Shown: positions 1-9,916, numbered from the stretch's first letter. The stretch is 64,000 nucleotides of DNA from Bacteroidota bacterium (GCA_011049175.1 DSCJ01000024.1:19094-83093); one strand, 5' to 3'. Numbers and translations: made by a program. Notes: generated by a model not told the origin, from the letters alone.

Positions 1-844
1 CGTACTCTTCAATAATGATGGCATAAATGAAGTCGGAGTAAGGATGGGGCAGGAAGTTCCTCTGAACACTTTTCCCGGGTTTCACTCCGAACAATCCTCC
101 GGTGGCGATGGCAATTTTTGCCTGTTCCACCTGGTACCCTTCTTCGCCATCGGGCTGGATAAACTGTTCCACGCGGTGCCTCCAGGTACCGACCCTGCCC
201 TCCTTGTCGAGCAGCATGGTGGCAGTAATGAACAACCCTATAGCCAGCACACCGATACCGGCAAATGCCAGAAGATGACGGATCCTGACCCTGCCAATGA
301 ACATCAGCACCATACAGGTGGCAAACAGGATAAGCGAGGTGGAAAGGTTGGCAGGCAGGATTAGCATGCATACCAGCACAATTGGTATAATCAGCGGTAT
401 AAAGGCTTCTCTGTAACTTTTTATCCTGTCCTGCTTGAGGGAAAGCATTCTGGCGGTATACATTATAAGAGCCAGCTTGGCAAAATCGGATGTCTGGATG
501 GTGATCCCCAGCCCGGGGAGGGTCAGCCACCGGGCGGCCTGGTTCAGGCTGGTCCCGATCAGCAGGGTAAGGAACAGAAGGGGAACCACCAGGTAAAGAA
601 ACAACTGGGACAACCTGAAATAGTATTTATAGGGGATCATATGTGTGACGAAAATGATGAGTATGCCAATTCCCAGGATCAGGCCGTGTCTGATCAGGAA
701 ATACAGGGTATTGCCGCCCATTTTCCGGTAGGCCAGGGTTCCGGTGGAGCTGTACACGGCCAGCAAAGAGAAGATGGACAGAACAATAACAACTGCCCAG
801 ATTACCCGGTCACCCTGAAAATATTTCCTGATTCCCTCACTCAT
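1..844 (-). CDS. ftsW: FtsW, SEDS-family peptidoglycan polymerase (partial, runs off the left edge)
   Basis: FtsW polymerises lipid II at the division septum together with the transpeptidase FtsI. Reading the minus strand from the ATG at 844, about 281 residues are present before the window edge, so the C-terminal part is missing. The translation begins MSEGIRKYF and gives successive hydrophobic membrane segments. It includes the SEDS-type stretch GRVGTWRHRVEQF followed by a GLFGVKPGKS segment, typical of the large periplasmic loop of FtsW/RodA. It lies 14 nt after murD in the dcw cluster, which favours FtsW over RodA. It is presumably followed by murG and murC beyond the window, as in related genomes; that is inference. 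Confidence 0.93.
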   Translation of the reverse strand, partial: MSEGIRKYFQGDRVIWAVVIVLSIFSLLAVYSSTGTLAYRKMGGNTLYFLIRHGLILGIGILIIFVTHMIPYKYYFRLSQLFLYLVVPLLFLTLLIGTSLNQAARWLTLPGLGITIQTSDFAKLALIMYTARMLSLKQDRIKSYREAFIPLIIPIVLVCMLILPANLSTSLILFATCMVLMFIGRVRIRHLLAFAGIGVLAIGLFITATMLLDKEGRVGTWRHRVEQFIQPDGEEGYQVEQAKIAIATGGLFGVKPGKSVQRNFLPHPYSDFIYAIIIEEY

Positions 845-858
845 GGCTCGATTATTAT

Positions 859-2196
859 TTACAGGTTTCTCACAGCCTGTTTAAACTGCCGTCCACGGTC
901 CTCATAGTTTTCAAACAGGTCGAAACTGGCACAGGCCGGGGACAGCAGAACAGTTTCCTCTTTGTGGGCCAGGTAATAGGCCGCCTGAACCGCTTCCTGC
1001 ATCGACGACGTATCCACTATGGTAGGAACAAGTCCTTCAAAAGCCCGGTGGATACTTGAGTTATCCTTTCCCAGGCAGACTATGGCCCTGACCTTTTCTT
1101 TCACCAGGTCTTTCAGCGGTGCATAGTCATTCCCCTTATCCACCCCTCCGGTAATCCACACCACCGGCGTGGATATGCTTTCCAGGGCATACCAGGTGGA
1201 ATTCACATTGGTGGCTTTCGAATCGTTGATAAATTCGATGCCGTGCACGCTGATCACTTTTTCAAGCCTGTGTTCCACGCCCTGAAAATCGGAAAGGCTT
1301 TCACGGATGGTTTCTTTCCTGATGTTCAGGATCTGGGCGGCAATACCCGCTGCCATCGAGTTATACACATTGTGCTGTCCCATTAATGCAAGATCGTGTA
1401 TGGTCATATCAAATGATTGATTAAGGTTACTTATTCGGAGAATATCCTCATCCAGCCAGGCACCGTTTTCCAGCCTTTCCCTGACGGAAAAAGGATGCAT
1501 CTGCATGTTCGGTTTTCTGGTTTCAAGCTCCTTTCTGATCACCGGATCGTCCAGGCAATAAATGAGATGATCGGAAGAGGACTGGTTCCTGATAATCCGG
1601 AATTTCGAATCGATATAGTGTTGCATGTTGTAGCCGTACCGGTCGAGATGGTCGGGGGTAATATTCATGATCACAGCCAGGTGTGGCCGGAAATGGAATG
1701 TATCGTCCAGCTGGAAACTGCTCAGTTCAATAACATAGTAATCACAGGCTTTCTCTGCCACCAGGCCCGCAAAGCTACGGCCCACATTCCCTGCCAGGGC
1801 CACATTCAAGCCTGCTTTGTTCAGGATGTGCCAGGTAAGGCAGGTAGTAGTGGTTTTCCCGTTGCTTCCGGTAATTCCGATCAGGGTAGCATCCGTAAAA
1901 CGGGCAGCAAATTCAATCTCGGAGACCACCGGTATCCCTTTGGCCCTGATTTTTTGCACTATTTCAGCCGAATCGGGAATCCCCGGGCTTTTCATAACCA
2001 GGTCGGCATCGAGGATTTTCCCGGATGTATGTTTTCCTTCTTCAAAGGGAATATCATTTTCAATCAGCATTTTTCTGTACCGATCGCGTAAGGTTCCCTG
2101 ATCGGACACCCATACCCTGTATCCCTGCATGGCGGCCAACAGGGCTGTCCCCGTTCCGCTTTCTCCTGCACCCAGTATGGCGATCTTTTCAGGCAT
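859..2196 (-). CDS. murD: UDP-N-acetylmuramoylalanine--D-glutamate ligase MurD
   Basis: Cytoplasmic Mur ligase that adds D-glutamate to UDP-MurNAc-L-Ala in peptidoglycan precursor synthesis. The 445-residue product starts MPEKIAILGAGESGTG, a Rossmann-like N-terminal UDP-binding domain. It carries the ATP-binding P-loop GSNGKTTTT at about residues 110-118 and the C-terminal ligase motif NDSKATN. The length matches the family. It is separated by 13 nt from mraY and 14 nt from ftsW, consistent with one transcript from the mraZ promoter. Confidence 0.97.
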   Translation of the reverse strand: MPEKIAILGAGESGTGTALLAAMQGYRVWVSDQGTLRDRYRKMLIENDIPFEEGKHTSGKILDADLVMKSPGIPDSAEIVQKIRAKGIPVVSEIEFAARFTDATLIGITGSNGKTTTTCLTWHILNKAGLNVALAGNVGRSFAGLVAEKACDYYVIELSSFQLDDTFHFRPHLAVIMNITPDHLDRYGYNMQHYIDSKFRIIRNQSSSDHLIYCLDDPVIRKELETRKPNMQMHPFSVRERLENGAWLDEDILRISNLNQSFDMTIHDLALMGQHNVYNSMAAGIAAQILNIRKETIRESLSDFQGVEHRLEKVISVHGIEFINDSKATNVNSTWYALESISTPVVWITGGVDKGNDYAPLKDLVKEKVRAIVCLGKDNSSIHRAFEGLVPTIVDTSSMQEAVQAAYYLAHKEETVLLSPACASFDLFENYEDRGRQFKQAVRNL

Positions 2197-2209
2197 GTTT
2201 TTTTTCTTA

Positions 2210-3460
2210 TTATCTGATCTTCAGTGTAACAATGGTTATGACGGCCAGTAAAATCCCCACAATCCAGAAACGGGTCACAATTTTGGGCTCGGGATAACCT
2301 TTCATCTGGTAATGATGATGCAGGGGCGCCATTCTGAATACCCGGCATCCTGCCCCGTATTTCCTCCGGGTATATTTAAAGTACCACACCTGGATTACCA
2401 CCGAGAGGTTTTCCATCAGGAATATTCCGCAGAGAATAGGTATCAGCAGTTCTTTCCTGATCACAATGGCAAACACGGCAATGATACCCCCCAGGGCCAG
2501 GCTTCCCGTATCACCCATAAATACCTGTGCCGGATAAGAATTATACCAGAGGAACCCTACCGCGGCACCAATGAAGGCGCTCATAAAAATCACCAGTTCC
2601 CCGGTATAGGGAATGTACATGATATTGAGGTAATCGGCATAAATGATATTCCCCGAAAGGTAGGCAAGCACCCCCAGGGTAGTCCCCATTATGGCCGAAG
2701 TGCCTGTCGCCAGTCCATCCAGTCCGTCGGTCATATTGGCCCCGTTCGATACAGCGGTAACGATCAGGATCACCATCACAACAAAAACCACCCAGGCCCA
2801 CTGCTGTTTATGCTTACCCAGAAAACCCACCAACCAGGCGTAATCAAATTCATTGTTCTTGACAAACGGGATGGTGGTAATGGTGGACTTGATATCCCTG
2901 GTCTGCAGTGCACGGTCCTGCTCATCCATCCGGCGGTAGCTTTCTTCCAGGGTTTGTGCCGGCGTTTCGCTCACCGGGAGCCTCTCACGCACCACTACCT
3001 GGTCGGAGGTATACATGGTAATTCCAACAATCAATCCAAGTACCACCTGGCCAAGGATTTTAAACTTCGCTGCCAGTCCTTTTTTATTGTGCCTGAATAT
3101 TTTGATATAATCGTCTGCGAATCCAACCAGTCCCATCCAGAAAGTGGTAACCAGCATCAGGATCACATATACATTGCCGAGATCACCGAACAACAGGGTG
3201 GGTATGATGATCGAAGCCAGAATGATCAATCCGCCCATGCTGGGAGTTCCCTGCTTGGCATACTGCCCCTCCAGACCCAGGTCACGAATGGTTTCCCCGA
3301 TTTGTTTCCGCTGCAGGAAAAGAATGATCCGTTTCCCGAAAAGCAGGGAAATGATCAGCGAAGTGATCACGGCCATAGCCGAACGAAAGGAAATGTACTG
3401 GTAGACTCCGGCGCCCGGCACATTTAGTTTTTCAAGATATTCGAACAGGTAATAGAACAT
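2210..3460 (-). CDS. mraY: Phospho-N-acetylmuramoyl-pentapeptide transferase MraY
   Basis: Integral membrane enzyme that transfers phospho-MurNAc-pentapeptide to undecaprenyl phosphate, making lipid I. The 416-residue product has many membrane segments and the Mg/nucleotide-binding motifs FADDYIK (residues 114-120), NMTDGLDG (242-249) and [11 protein letters not shown]. It is about 50 residues longer than the enterobacterial enzyme. The extra length sits at about residues 152-220, between two membrane segments. That insert is charged and has the look of an extracytoplasmic loop. Similar inserts are, as I recall, common in Bacteroidota MraY. It lies 8 nt downstream of murE. Confidence 0.97.
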   Translation of the reverse strand: MFYYLFEYLEKLNVPGAGVYQYISFRSAMAVITSLIISLLFGKRIILFLQRKQIGETIRDLGLEGQYAKQGTPSMGGLIILASIIIPTLLFGDLGNVYVILMLVTTFWMGLVGFADDYIKIFRHNKKGLAAKFKILGQVVLGLIVGITMYTSDQVVVRERLPVSETPAQTLEESYRRMDEQDRALQTRDIKSTITTIPFVKNNEFDYAWLVGFLGKHKQQWAWVVFVVMVILIVTAVSNGANMTDGLDGLATGTSAIMGTTLGVLAYLSGNIIYADYLNIMYIPYTGELVIFMSAFIGAAVGFLWYNSYPAQVFMGDTGSLALGGIIAVFAIVIRKELLIPILCGIFLMENLSVVIQVWYFKYTRRKYGAGCRVFRMAPLHHHYQMKGYPEPKIVTRFWIVGILLAVITIVTLKIR

Positions 3461-3468
3461 ACCGGTTA

Positions 3469-4920
3469 TTATTTCATGAATTCTCTGATTACCTCCCTGT
3501 CATCGAAGGGATATCTCATTCCTGCAATTTCCTGATAGGTTTCATGCCCCTTTCCTGCCACCAAAACGATATCACCTTTTGTAGCCATCATCATTGCGGC
3601 CCTGATAGCTTCTTTCCTGTCGGTGATGCGCACCGTCCGTTTTTTTTCTGTCTCATCCAGTCCTTTTTCCATATCGTCGAGAATCACCTCGGGATCTTCC
3701 GTCCTGGGATTGTCGGAAGTCAGTATCACCCGGTCGCTGTAATCTGCAGCTATTTTTGCCATCATGGGCCGTTTCCCCCTGTCGCGGTCACCTCCGGCAC
3801 CCACGACCGTCAAGATCCGGTGGGTTTTATTCCTGAAGCGGCTGAGGGTTTTCAGTACATTTTCAAGAGCATCGGGCGTGTGGGCATAATCCACCACAGC
3901 CATCTTCCCGTCTTTTCCACGGAGGGTTTCGAACCTTCCCCTGACCGGCCTGAGTTCACTCATGGTTCTGACCACTTCCTCGCTGTTCTGTTGCATTTCC
4001 AGAGCAGCCCCGTAAACTGCCAGCAGGTTGGAAGCATTAAAATGCCCGATCATCGGAGTCCATAATTCGTGTCCATCGATTCTGAGCATCATGCCCTCGA
4101 GACTGGTTTCCACGATCTTTCCACGGTAATCAGCCAACCTGGTCAGCCCGAAAGTTCTGGCCAGTGCCGCTGTATTCTGCACCATAACCTGACTGTGCTT
4201 CTCATCGGCATTCACCAGGGCAAAAGCTCCGGCAGGCAACCGGTCGAAGAACGATTTCTTGGCCCGGATATATTCATCAAAATCCACATGATAATCCAGA
4301 TGGTCACGGGTAATGTTGGTAAATATGCCGCCTGAGAAGGTAATGCCGCTGATCCTGTGCTGGGCGGCGGCGTGCGAACTCACTTCCATAAAAACATATT
4401 CTGCTCCCGCACCCACCATTTCAGCCAGGAGGGCATTGAGTGTCAGCGCATCGGGGGTAGTATGCCTTGCAGGAAGCGATTTCTCAAGAACGCGGTATTC
4501 AATGGTGGAAACCAGTCCGGCCGGGTATCCCAGGCGTATAAACAGGCTATACAACAGGGTAGCAATGGTGGTTTTCCCATTGGTGCCGGTAACCCCCACC
4601 AAGCGGAGCCGTGAAGAAGGATAACCGTGCCAGGCGGAAGCCAGCAATCCCAGGGCCACAGCACTGTTTTTCACTTTCAGGTAACTCACTCCGGCATGAA
4701 TTTCCCCGGGCAGGTTTTCACATACCACAGCGCGTGCTCCCTGCTGAACAGCCCGGGAAATGAACCGGTGTCCGTCAACACGTGTTCCCCTGACGGCAAC
4801 AAACAGGGATCCGTTAACCACTTCCCGGGAGTCCTGGCAAATGCCTGTCAGCACAGGGTCACCGGGTCCTTTCTGCCGGATCACTTCCACTGCCTGTATG
4901 ATATCCCCAAGGTTTTTCAT
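3469..4920 (-). CDS. murE: UDP-MurNAc-tripeptide synthetase MurE (meso-DAP adding type)
   Basis: Adds the third amino acid to UDP-MurNAc-L-Ala-D-Glu. The 483-residue protein has the P-loop TGTNGKTT (111-118), the Mur-ligase central and C-terminal domains, and the motif DNPR at 403-406. In this family DNPR is the signature for meso-diaminopimelate rather than lysine. This agrees with the aspartokinase and diaminopimelate decarboxylase genes found at 45.2-47.6 kb. No murF follows it; in Bacteroidota murF is usually encoded elsewhere. Spacing to ftsI is 14 nt. Confidence 0.97.
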   Translation of the reverse strand: MKNLGDIIQAVEVIRQKGPGDPVLTGICQDSREVVNGSLFVAVRGTRVDGHRFISRAVQQGARAVVCENLPGEIHAGVSYLKVKNSAVALGLLASAWHGYPSSRLRLVGVTGTNGKTTIATLLYSLFIRLGYPAGLVSTIEYRVLEKSLPARHTTPDALTLNALLAEMVGAGAEYVFMEVSSHAAAQHRISGITFSGGIFTNITRDHLDYHVDFDEYIRAKKSFFDRLPAGAFALVNADEKHSQVMVQNTAALARTFGLTRLADYRGKIVETSLEGMMLRIDGHELWTPMIGHFNASNLLAVYGAALEMQQNSEEVVRTMSELRPVRGRFETLRGKDGKMAVVDYAHTPDALENVLKTLSRFRNKTHRILTVVGAGGDRDRGKRPMMAKIAADYSDRVILTSDNPRTEDPEVILDDMEKGLDETEKKRTVRITDRKEAIRAAMMMATKGDIVLVAGKGHETYQEIAGMRYPFDDREVIREFMK

Positions 4921-4934
4921 TTACCGCCATTGCT

Positions 4935-7058
4935 TTATACAAAACTCATTTCCAGTAATATCTCCTGACCCGGTTTCACCGGTGTACCCGGAGGGATGGA
5001 TTGATTCCTGATTTTCCCCCTGCCTCTCACCCTTACCTTCAAGCCTTGTTTTTCAAGCAGGTATAAGGCATCCTGCAATCCCATTTCCACCACGTTCGGC
5101 ACCAGGTGACCGGTCACCTCCAGTGGATAAATATCCACCACCGAATCTTTGCCCGCCGGAATAATCCAGGGAGCCCGGGAATCCGTTTGCCTGTAATCCA
5201 TATCCAGGGTTTCCAGCACTTTCACCAGATGGGAACAGCTGCCGTTTTTGGAATAGGGCACCCCGCCTTCTCCTCTGGAAGCCAACCGGTCAATAGTGGG
5301 ATGCATATCGAGGCTGGTGGCATAGACCTTATCGGCAATTTCCCGGAAAACGGGACCCGCCACCAGATTGCCATAATACACAGAATTAGAGGGACTGTTT
5401 ACCACCACCATACAGGAATATTTCGGATGGTCGGCAGGAAAATATCCCACGAAAGAAGCCTGATAGCTGACCTTCGATTCCTGCCGGTACCCAACGTTTT
5501 TATTGGCAATCTGGGCCGTTCCAGTTTTCCCGGCAATCCGGTAATACGGATTCTTCAGGTTGATAGCCGTTCCGTTTTCCACCACTCCTTCCAGCATGGT
5601 TCTGGCTTTTTCGATCGTTGATGAAGAGCAGATGGACGGATTGAGAACCTCGGTTCCGAAGGAACGAACTTTCTGCCCTCTGTACCTCAGTTCTTCCACG
5701 AATTTGGGTTTCACCATTTTGCCGTTGTTGGCTACGGCATTGTAAAAAGTCAACATCTGCAGGGGTGTTAACATCACCTCGTATCCGTGGGAGATCATGG
5801 CCAGTGAAATCCCCGACCAGTATTTATCACCGGGGTAACTGAGCATGGGGGTTCCTTCTCCCTTGATCTCCACTCCCAGCTTTTTGTTGAGGTTCATGCT
5901 GATCAGCCTGTCGATCAGATCATGGGGATGGTCTCTGTAGTTTTCATAAATGATTTTTGCTATTCCCACATTGGATGATACTTCAAACACTTCACGAACA
6001 GAGATTTTCCCGTATCCTTCCCTGTGGGTATCCCGGATGGTTTTGTCATAAATCTGGTATTCTCCTTCGCCGGTATCGATGGAATCATTCAAATCGATCA
6101 CCCCGTCTTCCAGGGCTGCCATCAATATGGGTAGTTTGAAGGTCGATCCCGGTTCAGTACTTTCGCCGATGGCATAGTTATAGAGTTCCCGGTACGTCCC
6201 GTCGGAGTCTTTTTCAAGGTTAACCATGGCCTTGATGGCCCCGGTAGATACTTCCATCAGGATGGCCGTGCCATGATGTGCATCGTGCCGGATGAGCTGC
6301 TGCAACAGGGCATTATGGGCCACATCCTGAAGGGTGATGTCGATGGTGGTGATCACATCCATTCCATCGCGCGGTTCCACCTCATTGCCGTCGTTTACCG
6401 GCATCCAGACATCACCCGCCAGCCTCTGCATAAGTCTGACCCCGGTCACACCGCTCAGATACTGATCATAGGCTCCCTCAATGCCCACCACGTTTCCCGT
6501 AGGCCCTTTAGTAAGGTAGCCGATAGTACGTGAAGCCAGGTGCTGGTGGGGTTTCATGCGCAGATTATCCTGAACATAAATAAACCCTCCCTCATACCTG
6601 CCAAGACGCCATATGGGAAAAGTTTTCAGTTTTTTTAGTTCGGCATAACTCACCCCCCGGCGTACCAGGTAATACCGGTCACCCCGCTGCCAGGCCTGCA
6701 TCAGGTCGTTTTTGTACTGCCGGGCAGTACGATCACGGAAAAGGGCGGACAGCCTGATGGCCAGTGAATCGACCTGATTGAGGAAAACCTGTGTGCTGAG
6801 CGCCGTACTGCGCATGTCCATTCTGATTTCATAATAAGGTACCGAACTGGCCAGTATCCGGCCGTCGGCAGCGTAAATATCACCCCTGTTTGGAAGAATG
6901 GTAATATCTTTGAGACTCTGGCTCCCGGCTTTTGTTTTGTATTCCTGTCCTTCCACCAGATGGATATAAAAAGCCTTTCCCAGAATGGAAATTCCCACAA
7001 GGAATACCCCCAGGTAAAGCATTCCGATCCGCCAGATGATATCCTTTTTGATAGACAT
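4935..7058 (-). CDS. ftsI: FtsI / PBP3-type septal transpeptidase with C-terminal PASTA domain
   Basis: Class B penicillin-binding protein that cross-links septal peptidoglycan with FtsW. The 707-residue product has a single N-terminal membrane anchor (about residues 8-30), a PBP dimerisation domain and the transpeptidase motifs SxxK (S305-K308), SxN (S361-N363) and KTG (K511-G513). Residues about 640-707 form a PASTA-like domain, which is usual for the Bacteroidota and Gram-positive proteins but absent from E. coli FtsI. It is preceded by the ftsL-like gene at 17 nt spacing. Confidence 0.95.
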   Translation of the reverse strand: MSIKKDIIWRIGMLYLGVFLVGISILGKAFYIHLVEGQEYKTKAGSQSLKDITILPNRGDIYAADGRILASSVPYYEIRMDMRSTALSTQVFLNQVDSLAIRLSALFRDRTARQYKNDLMQAWQRGDRYYLVRRGVSYAELKKLKTFPIWRLGRYEGGFIYVQDNLRMKPHQHLASRTIGYLTKGPTGNVVGIEGAYDQYLSGVTGVRLMQRLAGDVWMPVNDGNEVEPRDGMDVITTIDITLQDVAHNALLQQLIRHDAHHGTAILMEVSTGAIKAMVNLEKDSDGTYRELYNYAIGESTEPGSTFKLPILMAALEDGVIDLNDSIDTGEGEYQIYDKTIRDTHREGYGKISVREVFEVSSNVGIAKIIYENYRDHPHDLIDRLISMNLNKKLGVEIKGEGTPMLSYPGDKYWSGISLAMISHGYEVMLTPLQMLTFYNAVANNGKMVKPKFVEELRYRGQKVRSFGTEVLNPSICSSSTIEKARTMLEGVVENGTAINLKNPYYRIAGKTGTAQIANKNVGYRQESKVSYQASFVGYFPADHPKYSCMVVVNSPSNSVYYGNLVAGPVFREIADKVYATSLDMHPTIDRLASRGEGGVPYSKNGSCSHLVKVLETLDMDYRQTDSRAPWIIPAGKDSVVDIYPLEVTGHLVPNVVEMGLQDALYLLEKQGLKVRVRGRGKIRNQSIPPGTPVKPGQEILLEMSFV

Positions 7059-7075
7059 ACTTCGAAAAGCAGTTC

Positions 7076-7462
7076 TTATTTCTTTCTTTCTGTGCTATTA
7101 AGTTTAACCGGAGGTTCCATCGATTCTTTCAGCCCCAGTCCCTTTTCATTTATCAACCTGAACACTTCTGAAGGTTTGTTCAGCCGGTTGTATTCAGAAG
7201 CCACGGAAATAGCCTCGGCCCTCAGCTCCTTCACTTCTCTTTCCAGACGATCGATCTGCCTTACCAGGCGTTCAGCATGATAGCGATTCCCTATATACAC
7301 CACCAGCAGGAAGGTCAGGAACAGAATAAACGGTAGCTGCCTTACCACCGATTCGCGGGTAAGCAGGGTGCCGTCAAGGAATTCCCTGACCCCGCTCCGT
7401 TTACCTCCCCGTGAAGGTTCTTTTACATCAATGAATTCTATGTTCTTCTTTTCCTGGCTCAT
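7076..7462 (-). CDS. ftsL: FtsL-like bitopic division protein
   Basis: A 128-residue protein with a polar, basic N-terminus of about 40 residues, one membrane segment (about residues 43-60) and a following coiled-coil stretch rich in Arg, Glu and Leu (about 64-100). This is the architecture of FtsL, which forms a complex with FtsB/DivIC and FtsQ and scaffolds FtsW and FtsI. Primary sequence is poorly conserved in this family. The identification therefore rests on topology and on its fixed position between rsmH and ftsI in the dcw cluster. Confidence 0.85.
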   Translation of the reverse strand: MSQEKKNIEFIDVKEPSRGGKRSGVREFLDGTLLTRESVVRQLPFILFLTFLLVVYIGNRYHAERLVRQIDRLEREVKELRAEAISVASEYNRLNKPSEVFRLINEKGLGLKESMEPPVKLNSTERKK

Positions 7463-7468
7463 GGCATT

Positions 7469-8371
7469 TTATTCATCCACACGTTCTGCAATTCTCAGCT
7501 TGGCGCTTCGTGCCCTTTTATTCCTTCGTATCTCGTCCCGGTCGGGTATAATCACCCTGCGGTTGACGGCACGGAACGGACAGGCATAATGACCGTACAG
7601 ATCCTTCTCTATCATCCCGCGGGTATTGCCCGATCGGATAAAATTTTTCACCATCCGGTCTTCCAGGGAATGGTAAGTGATCACCACCAGCCTTCCCCCG
7701 GGACGAATGACCTCTGTGCACTGTTCCAGCAATTCTTTCAGGCATTCCAGTTCCCGGTTAACCTCTATGCGAATGGCCTGAAACAACCGGGAAAGGTATT
7801 TGGCCTGTCTATCTGCCGGCATCAATCCCTCAATGGCTTCCAGCAGATGTTCCACGGTTTTCAGTGGGTGCACCGTGCGGAAAGCCACGATCTTCGCCGC
7901 CAGTTCCGCAGCCCGTGGAAGCTCTCCGTGATCACGGAATATCCTTTTCAGCTCATCTTCCGGTCGGTTGTTCAGAACATCGGCCGCAGATTCCAGGGCA
8001 TAGGTATTCATTCTCATATCCAGTTCCGTATCTTCACGGTATGAAAATCCCCTTTCCGGGCTGTCGAGCTGATGGGAGGATACTCCCAGATCGGCCAGCA
8101 CTCCGTCAACCTGCTCAAAGCCGAACCAGCGGAGAAAATTCTTCAAATACCTGAAATTATGCCGTACAAACAAAAACCGCTCGTCATGGATATGATCTGC
8201 TTTTGATTCCGGATCCTGGTCAAAAGCAATCAAATGACCGGTTTTCAGATTCCTCAGGATTTCCCGCGAATGTCCCCCTCCTCCGAAGGTGGCGTCCACA
8301 TACACTCCTTCAGGTTTCAGCTGCAGGCCATCGATACTCTCCTGTAAAAGAACCGGTATATGATAATCCAT
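7469..8371 (-). CDS. rsmH: 16S rRNA (cytosine1402-N4)-methyltransferase RsmH (MraW)
   Basis: S-adenosylmethionine-dependent methyltransferase acting on C1402 of 16S rRNA. The 300-residue protein has the SAM-binding motif VDATFGGGGHSREIL near residues 25-39, the LADLGVSSHQLD motif and the C-terminal VVITYHSLEDRMVK motif. The start codon overlaps the mraZ stop by one base (TAATG), so the two are translationally coupled. It is the second gene of the dcw cluster, its normal place. Confidence 0.97.
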   Translation of the reverse strand: MDYHIPVLLQESIDGLQLKPEGVYVDATFGGGGHSREILRNLKTGHLIAFDQDPESKADHIHDERFLFVRHNFRYLKNFLRWFGFEQVDGVLADLGVSSHQLDSPERGFSYREDTELDMRMNTYALESAADVLNNRPEDELKRIFRDHGELPRAAELAAKIVAFRTVHPLKTVEHLLEAIEGLMPADRQAKYLSRLFQAIRIEVNRELECLKELLEQCTEVIRPGGRLVVITYHSLEDRMVKNFIRSGNTRGMIEKDLYGHYACPFRAVNRRVIIPDRDEIRRNKRARSAKLRIAERVDE

Positions 8372-8838
8372 TATGCATCCTGTTCACTGGTTCTTCCTCC
8401 CATGATCTTTTCGGCCAGGGAGGCGAATTCATCCTCAGATTCCTCCATACGGCCGTAACTTTCTGCCGGCCATATCTCAATACGTGAATCCTGACCGGCC
8501 AGCACAACCTCTTTGTCAATACCCGTCTCTGCCAGAAGGCGCCTGGGAATCAGTATCCGGTTACTCCCGTCCAGCACCAGTTCAGCCGCACCCCGGTAGA
8601 AATTTCGGAGGAAACGGTTGTGGTCTTTCCGGTAGGGATTGATACGCTCCCTGATGATCTGGTTCTGCCGCTCCCATTCATGCAGGGGATACAGCACCAG
8701 ACATTGTTCAAAAATGTCTTTCTTTACCACAAACGTATCCTGTGCTTCAGCAGGCAGTTGCCTTTTGAAAGTAGAAGGCAGCATAACCCTGCCTTTAGCA
8801 TCAACCTTACATGTAAAATCGCCAATAAAGGTTGCCAT
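8371..8838 (-). CDS. mraZ: MraZ, DNA-binding transcriptional regulator of the dcw cluster
   Basis: MraZ is a ring-forming SpoVT/AbrB-type DNA-binding protein that represses its own operon by binding TGGG-type repeats upstream. The protein is 155 residues from the ATG at 8838; a GTG immediately upstream (8841) is a less likely start. Two AbrB-type half domains are visible: DAKGRVMLPSTFK near the N-terminus and LDGSNRILIPRRLL in the second half. Four boxes with exact 10-bp spacing lie 38-71 nt upstream. It is the first gene of the cluster. Confidence 0.96.
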   Translation of the reverse strand: MATFIGDFTCKVDAKGRVMLPSTFKRQLPAEAQDTFVVKKDIFEQCLVLYPLHEWERQNQIIRERINPYRKDHNRFLRNFYRGAAELVLDGSNRILIPRRLLAETGIDKEVVLAGQDSRIEIWPAESYGRMEESEDEFASLAEKIMGGRTSEQDA

Positions 8839-8875
8839 CACAGATCATTTAATAGGGCTAAATTAAAGAAAAATT

Positions 8876-8909
8876 CCCACATTCACCCACTTTCTCCCAT
8901 TTTTTACCA
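8876..8909 (-). promoter_or_regulatory. MraZ operator: four TGGG-type boxes at 10-bp period
   Basis: On the minus strand four boxes occur at 8906-8909 (TGGT), 8896-8899 (TGGG), 8886-8889 (TGGG) and 8876-8879 (TGGG). Each is 10 bp from the next, one helical turn. MraZ is known to bind TGGG repeats separated by short spacers upstream of its own gene, so this is very probably the autoregulatory operator. A plausible -7 element, TAATTTAG at 8858-8865, lies directly downstream. Bound MraZ would therefore overlap the promoter. Confidence 0.88.
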
Positions 8910-9012
8910 CTTTTGTTGAAAAGTTTTACGGAAAAAAGAACGGAAATGATTCACCCCTGGGGATTTTTTTTCACAGATATCACCGGATCTGCCGTTTCAG
9001 CCTGTTATTTTT

Positions 9013-9020
9013 TATTTTTG
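9013..9020 (+). promoter_or_regulatory. Promoter -7 element (TATTTTTG) for glsA
   Basis: TATTTTTG matches the Bacteroidota TAnnTTTG element and lies 29 nt before the ATG at 9050. No clear -33 TTTG is visible at the usual distance. It is divergent from the mraZ promoter within a 211-bp intergenic region. Confidence 0.6.
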
Positions 9021-9049
9021 ACAACTGGAATAAGGAATCTCTGAAAAAC

Positions 9050-9916
9050 ATGGCACATACTCCGGAAAAGGAAGTACAACTTATTGATGTTGAGAATGTT
9101 CTGAAAAGCAGAAATCCGCGATTATATGCTTTGCTGCCCCGTTTTATCCCACGGTATCTGAAACGGATCGTGCATCAGGACGAGCTCAACGATTTTCTCC
9201 GGCGGCGGGGTCATCTCGTTGGAAAGGAATTTATAGCGGCTGCACTGGAAGACCTGAAAATAGAATATGAGGTGATCGGCATGGATAACATTCCCCGGGA
9301 AGGCCGTTACATTTTTGCATCAAATCACCCCCTGGGGGGGCTAGACGGACTGGTCTTCATCCATGAAATCGGGAAATATCACGAGAAGGTCCTGTTTATT
9401 GTAAACGACCTGCTGATGAATATAAGTAACCTGGAACCGGTTTTCATCCCCGTAAACAAACACGGTCGCCAGTCGCTGGAATATGCCCGGAAAATCGAGA
9501 AAGCTTATTCTTCCGATGCCCAGATACTTTATTTCCCGGCCGGTTTATGTTCCAGAAAACGAAAAGGGATTATCAGGGATCTGGAATGGAAAAAGAATTT
9601 CATTGTAAAAGCCAGGCAATATCAGCGGGATATTGTTCCGGCGCATTTCAGCGGAAGAAATTCCCATTTTTTCTACAGGCTGGCCAATTTGCGGGTGATG
9701 CTGGGGATCCGGTCAAATATTGAAATGGTATACCTGCCTGATGAAATGTTTAAGCAGGTGGAAAAAAACAAGAAAATTATCCTTACCATAGGTCAACCCA
9801 TTCCGTTTGATACCTTTGACTACCGGCATTCTCCTGCTGAATGGGCCAAGCTGATCAAACACCATGTATACAACCTGGAACAGAGTCCCAATATGCTTTT
9901 CCCCCACCTGAAATAA
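9050..9916 (+). CDS. glsA: GlsA-like O-acyltransferase (glycine lipid synthesis)
   Basis: A 288-residue PlsC-like acyltransferase. The catalytic His/Asp motif is NHPLGGLDG (H93, D99), so there are five residues between His and Asp. A later FPAGLCSRKRKG stretch resembles the second acyltransferase motif. In Bacteroides the GlsB/GlsA pair makes N-acyloxyacyl-glycine: GlsB acylates glycine and GlsA adds the second acyl chain to the hydroxyl of the first. The next gene is a GlsB-like N-acyltransferase, and this adjacency is the main reason for the specific call. Without it, a lysophospholipid acyltransferase would also fit. The protein is peripheral to the inner membrane, with no signal peptide. 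Confidence 0.82.
   Translation: MAHTPEKEVQLIDVENVLKSRNPRLYALLPRFIPRYLKRIVHQDELNDFLRRRGHLVGKEFIAAALEDLKIEYEVIGMDNIPREGRYIFASNHPLGGLDGLVFIHEIGKYHEKVLFIVNDLLMNISNLEPVFIPVNKHGRQSLEYARKIEKAYSSDAQILYFPAGLCSRKRKGIIRDLEWKKNFIVKARQYQRDIVPAHFSGRNSHFFYRLANLRVMLGIRSNIEMVYLPDEMFKQVEKNKKIILTIGQPIPFDTFDYRHSPAEWAKLIKHHVYNLEQSPNMLFPHLK

Noticed and set aside
9..530. A 173-codon minus-strand frame near the left edge
   Set aside because: The same DNA encodes FtsW in another minus-strand frame with clear SEDS motifs.
2312..3427. A 371-codon plus-strand frame opposite mraY
   Set aside because: It is a shadow of mraY; composition is unlike a membrane or soluble protein and it lacks a promoter.
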